Positions 39,276 to 52,454 of a stretch of DNA of 64,000 nt are shown one piece after another (the first letter of the stretch is position 1; each line of letters opens with the position of its first letter). This DNA is from Seriola aureovittata (lineage: Eukaryota; Chordata; Actinopteri; Carangiformes; Carangidae), in the NCBI RefSeq assembly GCF_021018895.1, contig NC_079373.1:26986376-27050375 (forward strand), given 5' to 3'. Position numbers and translations under genes: made by a program. The notes beneath the pieces are model-generated. The model searched no databases and was not told the DNA's origin. It was given only the letters and a program-made list of their open reading frames with translations.

Positions 39276-40342
39276 TTATGACCCATATTGACCTCAGATA
39301 AAGTTTGAACTTGTCCTTTAATGCATCATGGCGACTAAAACATTCTCAGCTCTGATTGGCTGGAAGGAGTGGACCATTAGTCACTGACTGTAAATTAAAA
39401 CAAGGTTGTGCCACAGATCTGAGAACCAGGGTTATTTGTGTAACCAATAAAACAATTCTCACAGATAACCCTACAAATCTGATGTTTGAATTTACGTGAA
39501 TTCGTTATTTAAGCTAATTAGTTAATTAGTTAGCTAATTAGTAAAAAAATTATCTATTTCATCTTTAAAGAAATGTTCTTTTTTGAAAAATCACAAATCT
39601 ATGAATATGTAAAATATAATCCTCTAACGATTTCAGAACTTGAACTATTGGAAACAAGGTATCCCTGATTTCACTGAAAAGTCCATTCATGATTGGCTCC
39701 GGACTAGTTGTGATGTCACAAAGTCCTGCAGGTACGTCCAGGTGTACGCGAGCTCAGAGAAACTTTCTCCCCTTAGGCGGATGAATCCGAAAACAGTGTG
39801 AAGGTCAAACATCTGAGAGAAGAGAGAATAAGCAGAACACGTGTCTGTGTATGTGTGGAGGTGGTGTCACCTGTGAAGACGGGAGAGGCGAGGAGCAGGA
39901 AGCAGGAAGTAGAACTGTTTCCTGTTCTTTTAAGTGTGATGTGTTCCAGATTTTAATCAGTTAAATTTCAAAGCTTGGGGGGATTTTTAAAACTCTGAAC
40001 GGAGCCTCGTGAAGTGAACACCTTCCCTCCAGGCCCAGAAAGAAACGTTATATATTATAATTATATTATATTATATCTAATGATAATGATTGTGGCACTT
40101 TGTCACGTCTACAGAGATAAAATATACAGGGAACTGGTTTTACGCTCAGTCAGCAGTCGATGAAAAATGGTCAGAGTTGAGACAAAAACAGCTTTTCTCT
40201 CAGCTTCATTTCCCAGCACTCCTCATGGCGCTGTGACCTCTGACCTCCCCGTTAGCAGCAGTTTGTAAAGTCAGAGATTTCCAGTTGACCTCAGGGTCGT
40301 CTCGCTCTGATTGGTGGGTGCGGCCGTGTTTCGGCGTCTCAC

Positions 40343-40477
40343 CTGCATCGACGCTCCCTCCACTCGCGCCACGTAGGCCAATCGATCGAGGACGGTGACC
40401 GTGATGGGGACGGCGACGAAGAAGCCGCTGACGAACACCCGCAGGTAGCGCCGCCCCGCCGTTGCCTGCTGAGCCAT
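40343..40477 (-). CDS. immp2l: immp2l exon 2: start codon, membrane segment and catalytic serine
   Basis: The exon encodes 45 residues beginning [15 protein letters not shown]. Residues 18-37 read [20 protein letters not shown], the hydrophobic inner-membrane anchor of this subunit. The exon ends RVEGASMQ, and the serine of GASM is the nucleophile of the type I signal peptidase fold. Length and phase agree with my recollection of the human exon: 45 codons with a phase-0 break after GASMQ. The start codon is preceded by a good acceptor, a T-rich tract then CTCCAG, ending at 40495; about 17 nt of 5' UTR therefore begin this exon at 40494. The donor after ATGCAG is GTGAGA. The open frame continues upstream past the acceptor but has no family similarity there. 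Identification is from remembered family sequence, without a database search. Confidence 0.93.
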
Positions 40478-40799
40478 CGCCTGGACAGGAAACACTGGAG
40501 AAAAAAAAATAAAAACAGTAAGCCAGCAATCATCAGAACCAATGACGGCACACAGGAAACTAAACAGCACTCAACCTAGATTGGACTACGTTGGAATAAA
40601 CTTTATTGATCTGTGTGGGGGGGAGCGGGTCGATGCAGCAGCGGGGGAGTAACAGAAAACCACAGAGGAAGACGACAGGTACAGCAGCAGCATGAGAAGT
40701 GGAAACAGACGAGACGCAGCATCACAAGTTCTTCTCTTATGTCAACACATCGTCGTACTGTTCCACATTTACAGAACCTGACGAGTCTGAAACAACCTG

Positions 40800-40844
40800 C
40801 TGACTGACTGACTGACTGACTGACTGACTGACTGACTGACTGAC
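40800..40844. repeat. (TGAC)n tetranucleotide microsatellite
   Basis: Eleven TGAC units, about 300 bp upstream of the exon 2 acceptor in transcript orientation. Confidence 0.96.
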
Positions 40845-42792
40845 ATGGACATTAAAACACAATTGAATCAACAAAAGGAGCCTTTGTTGTTTTCATATTT
40901 CTAGCAGTGTTTGTGCACATGTCCATCAGGGCAATTTAATTTAATTTAACAAGATAATCAAGATTAATTTGTGCACATTATGTTTCACAAAACAAAACCC
41001 CTATCCACTTCCTGGTTACGTTCGCGGAGTGCGTCATCCTGACAGTTCAGCCTTTAACTTCCTTGGACTGAGTAACTGAATATATTAACATGTTGAATAT
41101 ATTTTACCAAAGTGTTGAATTTATGTTTCAGTACGTTGGTGCAGAGCACTACAACTTACTTGCTCTCATTTATTCTGGTCTATTTCTATTTATTATTTTT
41201 ATAAACTGAATTGTTTTCAGTAGGTTGTGGATGTTCACTAATGTTAAAACACCTTTTTTTCTTTATTTAATTTATTTTTATGAAATTTAATTTCATATAT
41301 TTAGACTTTTTTTTTATTTATTTGTTCTTCCGTTTAATTTTATTTAAACATCAAGAAAGTCCACTGTTAAAAAGACAGTTTTTCTTTTTTTAAAGCTCAA
41401 TAAACACGTGGTGTTTCTAAAGTCAGTGATTCATCGTGTTAAATAATCATGATCTCAATATTGATCAAAACAGTCATGATGTTCATCAAACAGACTGTGG
41501 AATCTACGGTGGAAGAAAACACATGCAAACAGACAAAACACAAGCGAAGTCAGGAAACACACCGGCTGCAGGCATCAGCACGACGCAGCTGTGTGTGTTT
41601 GGTTGTCGAGAGCATGTAAAGTACAGATGCTGGACGAATATACTGGAGTACATGCACTTCCTCACTCTCCTCTCCTGCTCATATTCTCTAGGATAAATAT
41701 GATCATATGCGACCTCTCCGTTTGTGATGGAGTGTTTTTATATTGCAGTAATTAAAGGTCTGAATACTTCATCCACCACTGACCACAGAGGCCTGTAACC
41801 AATCACAGAGCATCATCAGACACGGGCTCGTATCAGTCAAACACACGGTGACGTCGGAGTTTAATCACAACACGAGCCCGACAGGAACCCGGACACCACA
41901 AGGAGAAAAAAGAAGGAGCCTTCTGTCACTTTTCTCTGCAGGTTTTGCCGCTTGGACACTGAAAACACATCACACTGAGCCTGTTCTCCCCAGACAGAGT
42001 TTTTCATCCACTTTGCTTTTCACGGCGCTCCGGGAAGCCCAGACAGGCGTGAAATAACCGACCAGCGGGCAGCGGCGGCGGCGGCCATGCACCGCTGCCT
42101 TCAGCTAACAGCTAACAGCCTCGTCTGGACGTCCACTGTCCTCTCTCTGGAGATCTGCTACAGCTATTACCTCCACATCACAAGGCTTCAGATGAAACAT
42201 CATCAGAAACACACTGTACTCCCTCAACTCTCTCCATCTGCAGCCGGACAGGGTTCGTCACTGCGGCGTGACAAAACAGAAGCTAATCTGTGTTTCCCTT
42301 CACTGTAACGTCCCTACACAACAACACAGAAAACACAGCATCCATTAATAATATCAAAGACGTTTTCACATTTCAGCTTCATTGTGCTGAGGGACATTTT
42401 AATTTGTAATCACAGGTGAGATCATGTTCAGCTGCTGCGGGTTTATTGAGTCCTGACTGAGGTCCAGACAACAACAGCTCTCTGGTTCAGGTTAGTGAAA
42501 GATGGTTGCCTTGGTTACCTAGTAAATAAACAGATTCTGTCTGACGTCACTGTGAAACATTTGGAGTATTAAACCAGAACCTGAACCAGGAGCTGGGAGA
42601 GTCTCAACAGAACCATATGATAGTTTAGTAAAGCTGGAGTCACTTCAGGAGGATGTTGAACTGATCAGATGTTTTACCGATTTTAACCTTCGTTTCAAAA
42701 GTAAATCAGAAAAAATGAGAGAAAGAGGAAGTAAACTTAAAACTTCACTGTTTCTCCTCTCCATAAAATCCTCATGTCCTGCGACCGGCAAC

Positions 42793-42820
42793 GGGCCGAC
42801 CGAGGGCCGACCGAGGGCCC
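42793..42820. repeat. 11-bp GC-rich tandem repeat
   Basis: GGGCCGACCGA occurs twice and begins a third time. Confidence 0.85.
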
Positions 42821-44154
42821 CAAAGTCAGAGCGGTCTGCCCACGTGGTGAGCCGTGTGTCGGCTAACAATAGTTAGCTTGGTAGGTTAACTATTGGCGCA
42901 CAGTCCACATGTCTCGTGTTTCAGATTTTTATCGAATGATCTCTTCTTTTTTTTCTTATTTCTCAGGCATCGAATCACAACAGACGTTATGATGAAAGTC
43001 CAGACTCTACAGCTCCGGAGGAAGAGAGAAATCACGGATTTGAAGATTTTTATCTGATTCATTAAGCATTTAACAGGTTCAGACTGTGGAGCTCAGACAG
43101 AAGCAGGATGCACCTTTTCTTTCTTTCTCCAAAGTCTTTGTCTAAATCAATTTCAGACGGATGTTTTGAGACCGAGTAACTTCCACATTCACTGCGACCA
43201 CCTTCATCCGTCACCAGCACAAACATCTCTGCTTCCACTGTCACAGTGAATGTGTTCAGCTCCGCCGCTGCAGTAATGAGCGCGGCGCCTCAGACCACAG
43301 CACATAAATCAGCTGCCACGCTCATCTGAACCTGTACCAGGGTTTCCACAGGGTTCCTCCGGGAGGACGCGTGCATGACAAAGACTTCACACGGGGGACG
43401 GCAGCAAACACTCGAGGCGGCGGTGCTTCCTCGTATTCACAATAATTTAACTCAAGTTTCAACTTTAACTTTATCATCTACCAGGGGAACTTCGTCCTGC
43501 AGCTGGAGACAACACGGACCTGAATATACAGCCAGAAAAACATGACAAAACAGCTTCAATATTTCTGATATGAAGTATTTTCATAATATGGATCAAATGC
43601 TTAAAAATTAATGTTGTCTAGATGAATAGATACTTTAATTATCTCCTGGGGAAAATTCAGGTGTCCATCAACTCAATAGTAACAATATTAATAATAATAA
43701 TGATAATAGTTAATAATAAATAATAAACAATAATAATTGTCTAGTTCTTGTTCTCCAATAGAGATGTTATTTTGTCTGTTAAAAGAGTTGTTAGCATGGA
43801 TTTTAGCATGTTGCTAACATCATTAATTTCTCCTAAATAAATTTAAAAAAAAAAAAGAAAAAGCTCAATGCTCCTGATGTTGAAGCTCAGTCCTCAAATG
43901 CATCTGTGGTGAAACACTGCACACACTGGGCGGATGGATACACTATTGTTTGTGTAGATATAGTTCCGGCAAATATCTCCCTATAAAAACACAAATTGTC
44001 TCATATTTCTGTTTGTGCGAGGATTAAATAAAAACAATAATTAATAATAAGTGATCTTTAAAAGTGTAGACGGATATATTTCTGAACTTCTGAACAGCTG
44101 AGATCTTGCCCTTACACTTCCACATCTGGGTGACAGCTAGAGGATTTTCTGTGT

Positions 44155-44285
44155 GCGCCAGAATCGGTCCAGATGTGGAAGTAGCATCTTACACTCATGC
44201 CGTACATGGGCCAGATTCGGGCCGTGGAACCAGGTGTACACTGGGCCAGAAGAAAACAAACATGTGAGCGAAGTATGGGCCGGAT
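44155..44285 (+). repeat. GGGCCAGA-type dispersed repeat fragment
   Basis: Phrases such as CAGATGTGGAAGTAGC, CATGGGCCAGATTCGGGCCG and ACTGGGCCAGA resemble a GGGCC-rich dispersed text seen in many fish genomes. Recognition is from memory, and no second copy exists in the window. Confidence 0.4.
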
Positions 44286-44323
44286 TTATTGAGCTGTCCC
44301 CTCTGCCTTCACCCTGTATGCTC

Positions 44324-44360
44324 AGCTAAGCTAAGCTAAGCTAAGCTAAGCTAAGCTAAC
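44324..44360. repeat. (CTAAG)n pentanucleotide repeat
   Basis: Seven or so CTAAG units; motif rich in GCTAAG. Confidence 0.95.
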
Positions 44361-44472
44361 CACATCCTGACTGCAGCTCCAAGCAAAGCAAATAAATCCT
44401 GGGGAACTATTTCTTCAAGCTGCAGCTGTTTGATGGAAACCAGTGGACAGCTGTGGTTGGACATACACACTG

Positions 44473-44474
<2 letters not shown>

Positions 44475-44515
<41 letters not shown>
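44475..44515. repeat. (CA)n microsatellite
   Basis: A perfect CA run of about 41 bp. Confidence 0.97.
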
Positions 44516-44517
<2 letters not shown>

Positions 44518-46789
44518 GACAGTGCTCCAGCCTCCTCTAACAAAGCTCCCGGTCTCAGTATACGTTACGTCCTATTAACCACAGTGATCTGCCTCTGCTG
44601 GGCTCTGTGAGACATCAGTTACCCGCCGTGTGCTGGAGGGAGGAAACTCCAGCGCCGGAGCAGAAAATCTATTCTAGCATAACAATCCATCCTGACATGA
44701 ACATATTGCCATTACACTTCCATAAAGCCCGCCGCATAATTCCCCTAACAGAGAACAAGTGTATCATCAGAGGAAGCTCGATGTGGAGCTTCGAGGTTTC
44801 CGCTCGGTTTTTACAGTCGGCTCGTTTTCTGCTCCGACACCTCGGAGCCCGGCAGCGCTCACATTAAAACCACCTTGTTTCCTGCAGTTTCCTGTCGGCA
44901 CATTTTAAGAGATTTGGCTGACACAGCAGGTCTCACATCAAAGTCACGGAGAAATGAAAAATGACTTTTTTTTTCTTCCCCCCCTCTTGTTAGCTAAGTG
45001 TCCAGATCATAATATACAGCTTTTTAACAGGAAGACACCCCCAGACTACATTTTCTTTCTCTGGGTTTTAATTAAAAATCCATCTTATCAATAACACGGC
45101 GCTGTCACCGAGTTTTACCGCTGTCAGGTGAAATCCACAAAGTCAACTTTAAGAGAACCTCACTCAAGACTTTTTAGCTTACAGAGCAGAAACCAACATT
45201 TATCATTTAAAATAATCTTCTTTTTTTTACCTAAAAAAATGTCAAAAACATTGAGACACTCATCGTCAGTGACGGATTCAAGTCACAAGCAAAAAACTAA
45301 AGTGATAAGTTTACAATGATGAAACTAAGAAAAGGAGCTTCACTCAAGCTGGAACCATCAAATTTGACTTATTACTATTTAATATTGACCAGCTGAAGGT
45401 TTAAACACTTCAACGGTTTCATCAGCCACCAGTTCATAACATGTGCTCATCCTACAGGTTAAACTCAGCTGTCACATCTTGTAGTGTGTATATTATTTTG
45501 AAATCCCATCCCAACTCATTTAAATGTGACTTTAAAGCTGCCATAAATGACGGTTTGGCCTCATGGAATCAAATAAACAGGCTGAACAAAGGATCTAACA
45601 CATTGTATTATGATTAATTTGCCTTTTTACCTTTTTCAATAAACACAGAGCAACATTATCTGTCTATGTTTGTGTCGAGCTGTTTCCTGGTCAACGAAGG
45701 ATCCACCCATTGGAACCTTCACGGTCTACACGATTTAGCCCCTGAATTGGGACACAACAGAATATTTAGGAGATTCTTTACATGTATTGATTGATATTGA
45801 CATTCCTGGGTCAGGTCCCGTTCACATCAGCCTCAGTGACCACAGAAGTTGTGTTGGCAGTTGCTTTTGACATTTAAAGTTTTTCCACAAACAATCGAAG
45901 ATAAAATGCTGAGTGAGAAATTATTTCTTTAAGTCCAAATCAAAACAAACTTTGTGTCAATTCTTCTGTTGAATTTGTTTGTCTCTGTCACAGGAAGTTG
46001 ACGTCTCCATTCTCAGACTGACTCGTGTTTCCCGCCTGAAACGAGCTCATCAACAGACCTGTTTGACTCCAGCGATTCAGAGATCAGAGACGACATAAAA
46101 GTTTTTTGTTTTGTTTTTTTTTTTTAATTCTCCTGCTGTGTTCAGTCGCCGTCTCGCCAAAACAAAAGCCTAAATATGACTTTGTTTTTCATTTGTTTGA
46201 GCTGAAACTGGAACGTGAGGAGGAAGAGAAACTCTCAGATCCTATTGTATCAAAACTCATTAATGCAGGAAAAACAAATGATTAGGTTTAGATGGCGAAC
46301 CTGAAGACCAGCATGAAGGGAAGAGGAATGAGAGATAATAAAGGGACTCTGTGGAGATATCCCTCTCTGGTTCCTGGGGTTTAGCGATCTGTTGTACAGT
46401 GTCTGTATCTGCTGTCTGTGTCACTGTGGCTTTGTTTATGACGCAGTGACGACTGCACTCCAGCACATTAATGTGAGCTCTGCTGGGGGAACAGTCTTTA
46501 TCAAGTCTGCAGAAAAGGCATTAATATTGTCGACACAGTGACAAACGAGTTAATGCAGCACATCTCTCTCTCTCAGCGTTGGTATTCACGCCAGTGCTCC
46601 ATATGCAGAAGCAGCTCTGTAACAAGCTGTGGCAATAGACTAGACAGGTTATCATAAACAAACACTTATTGGGGGTTATTAGACTGCAGCAGACGCAGAA
46701 GTAAGAGCTCCTGCTTTTATATCAGCTCCATAAAAGAGCAGACTGAAGTCAAAGAGTGGCTCGTGGTGTCGGCTCGGGACGGGGAGGCC

Positions 46790-47110
46790 TCTTTATGTCT
46801 AAAAGCAGCGCCTGTGAGATCTGTCACGAGTTCAACAAACCCAATTCCACTAACCGTTTCCAATTTATTCAGATGAGCCCAGATACAGAAGGTATAATAT
46901 CAAATTCAGTGAGCGGAGAGCCCCGGAGCAGACCTCAGGTCAGCATATCAGCCGCTATCAAGCAGAGACATTGTGGTGTGCTTTTGCTCCGATTGCTAGA
47001 ATTGAATTTCTGGGTCTCTGGGCTGGACTCCATCTCAGCCGGTGACTAATGTTGGCGTTCCAAAGCTTTTCCAGACCGATAAATCCACAGGGAAGGATGC
47101 AGCAAGGCAG
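46790..47110. other. Candidate conserved non-coding stretch
   Basis: A repeat-free GC-balanced block that stays open for 97 codons on plus (46756-47049). The translation resembles no family known to me, so conserved regulatory DNA seems likelier than a gene. Confidence 0.25.
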
Positions 47111-48089
47111 CAGGGACGCTGATTACAGCCGGCCGCTGAGAGATTTCCCCCCAAACCAGCTCCACTTCTGCCTCGGCAGCAGTTCTGGGCTTTGCAGGGG
47201 GAAGCAGACAGGGAGCCGTATAAAAGCCCTGACCCACAAATAAGTTTGATGGAGACTTAAAAGGAGTGAGAGCTGTGCCGCTGAGGAAGAGGAGGGTGAA
47301 GAGGAGTAAACTGACCCAGCTGCATTCAGGTTACTGCCGCCAGTTAGGGTTTTAATTAACAGGTCCATCCATCCATTTGTCGTACAAATGCATTAAAAGA
47401 ATAGTTCAACATCTTAGGAAACACCCTAATTCCCTTTTGATCAGTACCACTCTCTCTTCAATCAGCAGCCAGTTAGCTTAGCTTAGCCTGAGGAGTCTAT
47501 AAAATGCTAACACAATCAACCCACCAGCACCTCTAAGGCTCTTTAGATACAAAGACCTTAAGTCTAAAAATTATAATTTGCTGCTTTACAGGGGGTTAAT
47601 GCACCATTTCATCCTGAATAATTATTGTTAAAATCTAGTGTCCAGCTGTTTTAGAAAATTACTTGAGCCTTTCAAAAAATGAAATTAGATACTTGTGAGG
47701 TGTTTTTAAATATTTATATCATCAGTAGGAACCAGTGAGTTTGAGCAGGGAAATTAGAAAGAAGTTGTTTCATGACACATTGCTTTTGTGCTTTTCCTGA
47801 GATTTGTCATCAAGAAGAAAAATATAGAATAAAATGTCCGCCTTACATAGAAAGCACATGTTTAACATCCAGAAATAGTTTTTTCAAATGTAATGGCTGG
47901 TGATTATAATCACATGGTCTGAAATGAGAATTCATCACATGAGAAATTGTGTAAAATTTCTAAAAAATGTGATAAATTTTATTTCATCATCACAATTACA
48001 AAGAGATTTCTTGTACTTCCTGTCAGGTATGCTTATTTGTGATTTGTGTGCTCACATAATAAAATAAATAATGTCAGTCACCTTGCTGA

Positions 48090-48172
48090 GTGCACAACAA
48101 AGGATTAATCTGATGTTCCTGAGGAGGGACGACAGCAGCTCTGCTGATTACATCTGTAATATCTGACATACA
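48090..48172 (+). repeat. Short dispersed repeat pair, member 1
   Basis: Co-linear with 53307-53390: CACAACAAAG, CCTGAGGAGGGA, GCAGCTCTGCTGATT and CATCTGTAATATCT occur in the same order and spacing. Confidence 0.7.
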
Positions 48173-48471
48173 GTGAACTCGTCGCTTTGCTTTCAGGTTG
48201 ATCTGCATTTAGATAATTTCCCTGGAGATCCAGAGCGCCTAACACTGCATCCGTGCACTGCGGGATGATGGGAGACATTAACATGTTTACAAATAGTGAA
48301 CATTCAAGTCATTAGACAAGTCAAGATGGCACGTTGAGGGTTGTGATTGGCCAGTGAGCCCAGTCTCATGCCCACCCTGACTGACAGGCACACAGAGAGG
48401 GCTGGTAAAAACTTTATTGATTTTCGAACGGTCCACCGACACACTGATGCATCACCCCTCGGGCTTTGTCC

Positions 48472-48570
48472 CAGTCAAGTCAAGTTAATTTTTATTTGTA
48501 CAGTGCCAATTCCGAACAGAAGTTATCTCAAGGCACTTTTCAAATAAAGCAGGTCTAGACCTTCTCTTTC
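48472..48570 (+). mobile_element. Common fish dispersed repeat (TTATCTCAAGGCACTTT type)
   Basis: The phrase CAAGTTAATTTTTATTTGTA, then ACAGAAGTTATCTCAAGGCA and AAAGCAGGTCTAGACC, matches a short repeat found throughout percomorph genomes. Class is uncertain. Confidence 0.55.
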
Positions 48571-49860
48571 TAGTTTTTGGCTGTAAAATAAAAACATAAT
48601 TATGAAAAATTACAAACAAAAGTCTTCATGTTGACTTACACTGTTCAAAAATCAAGATAATCCAAAGCATGTTTTCTTTTTCATTTAAATTATGATAGTA
48701 AGTCAAAGGTTTGACAGTTTCATTATTTTCACTCACCAATACGACTTAAAATGTCAAAACAAATTAGTATCCAATTATATCGACTTCCAATGATTTTTTT
48801 TTAATATTATCATTTTTACCATTATTTCTTTTCTCTTTCTTTGCAAAAATGGGTTTCCACAGAAATACAAAAAAAAAGATTAAAGACAAACACCAATATC
48901 TCCACACAAGACAAAAGCTGGAAAATAGATGAACAGCAGAAAATGGAAGTGTCCTTTAAGGTCAGCGACAGACGAGACGCTGCCTTCATGTTCAGGGGGA
49001 TGTACGAGGCCAGAGCTCCAGGATGTTCAGTAAATGTCACGGTCTGACCGAAACCTAAAGTTCACCTCCACCTGCTCTGATAAGAACACGCTGGCCACTG
49101 AAATAGGCTCTTCATATCACTGGGACTTTTCCAGCAGATTACCCATAATTACCGGCAGGACAGTCCACTGCCTCCTGACCGGAGTTCGGCTGCTTCCTCC
49201 TCTGCAAAGCTTTATCCAGACTAAAGCCGACAGCTCTGCTCTCCACAACATCACAGCCAACATAACTGTCTTCCACAAAAACAAGTCAACTCTGTCGTCT
49301 TTGTGTTTCTCTGTCCGCTGCGCAGCTGAAGCTCTAATTACAGAATCCCATTATCAATGAGAGAGATGTTTCTTTTTTCCATTAGAAGCCGCGGCGCCGG
49401 CAGCAGATTGATTTTTCCTGATCAGTGCTTCATTAAAGAGGAGAGGCGTCTGCAGATGGAGATCTGACGGCTCGCTGGTTGGGCTCGAACGCACGACGCT
49501 GGGAGGAAATGGTACACGAGAGGGCCCTGCTATGAACTGATGGTGTCCCCCTGGAGGCAGCAGAGCTCATTACAGCGTGACCAACCATAGAGCCAAAGAT
49601 GAAAATGTAAAGTCTGTTGGTGCTAAAGTTCAGAACAAGGTGTCGTGAAGCCGGTTCTTTGAGTGGAGACTTTTCTGTAGTTAAATTATGCATCAAATCA
49701 ATATGTGGAGCTCATTAAGCTCAGAGCTGTGAATCAGCAGCGTCATTAGCTCATTTAAATCCAGTAGTTTTGTAAAAGTTCAGTTTGTTCCAGCTGTTTC
49801 AATTTCAATCAGTAATCAATACCTCTGATTGTCGGCTGCTCAGCTCATTTTCAGGTTATT

Positions 49861-49890
49861 AACATTAATGAGGCTAGCCTCTTTAATGTT
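49861..49890. repeat. 30-bp near-perfect palindrome
   Basis: AACATTAA, T, GAGGCTAGCCTC, T, TTAATGTT: self-complementary with no spacer except for one mismatched pair. Confidence 0.93.
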
Positions 49891-50193
49891 AATGTTGATT
49901 TATTTAGTAGCAGCAACTAAAAAATTTAGCGTTTCTGCCTTTTTCCAACAACAGCTGCTCACATAAAGATTTAAGGGGGTTCATCCTGTGAGGAGCTTCA
50001 CGTAGAAAATGTTATAATTACAGTTTTTAGTTTTTTGTTAAACATTCAAACTCATAAATCTAGTATTTATGACGATTTATAAGTCACATGACTGATTGAT
50101 GGATTTTGTGCGAAGAAACTGAATCAACCTCAGACACCTGGATTAAAGCAAAACAGTTGGAGAGTAAAAGTCAAAGTAAACTGGAGAAGAGTC

Positions 50194-50194
<1 letters not shown>

Positions 50195-50226
<32 letters not shown>
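50195..50226. repeat. (TA)n microsatellite
   Basis: A perfect TA run of about 32 bp. Confidence 0.97.
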
Positions 50227-50229
<3 letters not shown>

Positions 50230-50999
50230 ATTTATATAAACATTTACCGCAGTTGTTTCGTCATTTGAAGTCGAAGCATTTCTAAAGTATTACACACAAC
50301 TGACTAGGTAGGGTGCCCAATAGGCTTGGGCCGATATTCAATAATATCAAATAATAACACTAATACAAATATTGAAATATTGCAATATTTGATAGAATGA
50401 ATAACAAAACAAGAATACCGAAATATTACAATATTCGAGGATATGAAACCAAACACGAATAGGTTTTTTTCATTTTTACAGTGAGCTCTGCCGTAAAGTC
50501 TGACCCTTATTTCGCTTACTAAAATAACATAAAATACAATAATATAATTACTTTATAACCCCCTAATTATATTGTATATGTTTTGCACGTAGCATAATTC
50601 CTTATTAATTTTTTTATGTTCACAAAATAAAAAGTAACATTTGAAGAAAGGCTCATTTTATGATGTTTGCTGCAGATCTTAATTGAGAGAGGCGAGAGAC
50701 ACGTCATCACATCCCAGCGTGATGTCACGCGTCACGTGATTCACCTGCTCAGCAGGTTCTGAGTTTGTCCTGCTGCCTGCGGCGGAGCAGAGGTCGCCGG
50801 AAACATTAGGATTAATCTCCTCAGAGACCCTGAACATCTGCAGCAGATTTCACTGAGTCGCGGCTCTGGAAACACTGACCAGCTGACATCACCATGGTTA
50901 CGCCGCGTCACTAATGGGGCAAGGAAAAGTCACCTGGACGAGAGCGGCGTCTGCTCCGACTTTGTACGAGGCACTTATATAAAATAAGTCATTTGCTGG

Positions 51000-51340
51000 A
51001 TAATCTCTTTAACCTTATCACCGAATATTTATTCATCTCCAGGCCGCCGCGCCTCGCCGTGTGATGCCGGCCATGACCGTGCTCGCTCAGCCAAGACTAA
51101 GGTGATTACTGGACGGGTGTCAGTGTTGACTGTACGCTGGGAGGATCCAAGCCCACTGCCTGGGACACAAATGGGATTTGTCTGTCATGCAGAACATCAG
51201 ACGTGACTTTTTCGACCATGGCGGCGAAGAGAGCATTACAAAAATCTGCTTCCACTCACCTAGGAGGCCTAATGGACAGTTTGGGCCGCCAGTGATGCAG
51301 CCATTAGCTCAGCCAGCCACTCTGGGACACAAACACAAGC
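51000..51340. other. Candidate conserved non-coding stretch
   Basis: A unique block with TTTATTCATCTCC, GGTGATTACTGG and GGCCTAATGGACAG text, no repeats and no sustained open frame. Confidence 0.25.
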
Positions 51341-52454
51341 TTAAAGACACTTGACAGCACAGAAAATCAAACGGAAATAACCACAGTCAGCATCTCCCTC
51401 CCATGTGGACAGCTCAAGGTGTTCTTACCGAGCAAATACCGGCTGTCAAAATCAACCTGTGCTGATTGCACTAAAAGAAATAAATCTAAAAAGGGAAGCG
51501 TCGAATGAGATGTTACACCGACTTTGATATTTTTGATAGAAATGTTGGCAGTTTTTTTTTTTCCCCCCACGAGAGGTTAACAACTTTCTCTTCCCGCAGC
51601 TTCCTCCCTGCCGAGGTTATTTAGCAGCCAAACGTCTCCGAGCAGCGGGACTCCTCCGCTCCGTAACACACCGCCACGCAGGTTAACACCAGATAACACA
51701 TTACAACCAAGTACAACCCCATTACAGCGCACTCCAACACCGCGGGGCGACAGAACAAACTAGTTGTGGCATTTTCCCACATGTCCCCGAGTACGTCGAG
51801 GCTTGTAGCACCTATGCTGGGGCCACCTCGAGCTCATGTGGAGAATCTCTATGATCACTACTACTTCTAAATTAAATTATAGGAAGAGGAAGCAGCTTAC
51901 AGTACAGGGGGAGCTGGTGGAAGACAGACTCCTGTGGTAAATACAAGAATATTTGCATATAAAGCACCAAAAATAAAAGTAAGTGAGTAAAGATGGGACT
52001 TCTGTATTTACTGCTGGGTGGATTGATCTATAATAAAAACATCACAATTTATTGTTTCTTTGTGTTAATCTGAATCTGCAAAGTAAATGCTTCAAAGCTG
52101 TGCGATACTGAGTAAATGTACTCTATAATGTAGTATTTTCCACTGCTGACAACAGAAAAATGTTCTGTTTGTTTTGGTTGATAAACGCTGTTGTGTTAGA
52201 CTTAATGTAAATATATAATTTCAGTATATCTACAAATATTACCACTGATTAAATTTTAAAAAAATCAATCTTATCAAATCTTAATCAATAAACTGCTCAC
52301 TGTAACAGTTCCTGGTGACGTCTTCAAACGTCTTCTTTAAAAACCCAGAGATTCATTTTATTGTGTTCGAGCAGCAAATGTGAGAAACTGGAAACAGAAA
52401 ATGTAAATAACTTGTTTGATTATTAAAATATTTGCTGATTAATTTTCTGTCACG

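Larger units (their letters stand above)
32169..40342 (-). other. immp2l intron 2: non-coding
   Basis: An intron of about 8.2 kb between the two coding exons, bounded by GTGAGA at the donor and TACAG at the acceptor. It contains CA repeats at 32460-32509 and 34915-34963, a convergent CA/TG pair near 36.9 kb, a CAA run at 37612-37643, a 23-G run at 38474, the second copy of the 310-bp dispersed repeat, and AT-rich low-complexity DNA around 39.05-39.3 kb. No gene was recognised. Confidence 0.85.

Noticed and set aside
40206..40529. 107-codon minus-strand frame overlapping immp2l exon 2
   Set aside because: Shifted frame across the real exon; the exon-encoding frame matches the family and this one does not.
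42060..42310. CGG-rich patch followed by an ATG (possible alternative promoter or first exon)
   Set aside because: The 73-codon frame has no family similarity and no donor was convincing; kept only as an alternative site for exon 1.
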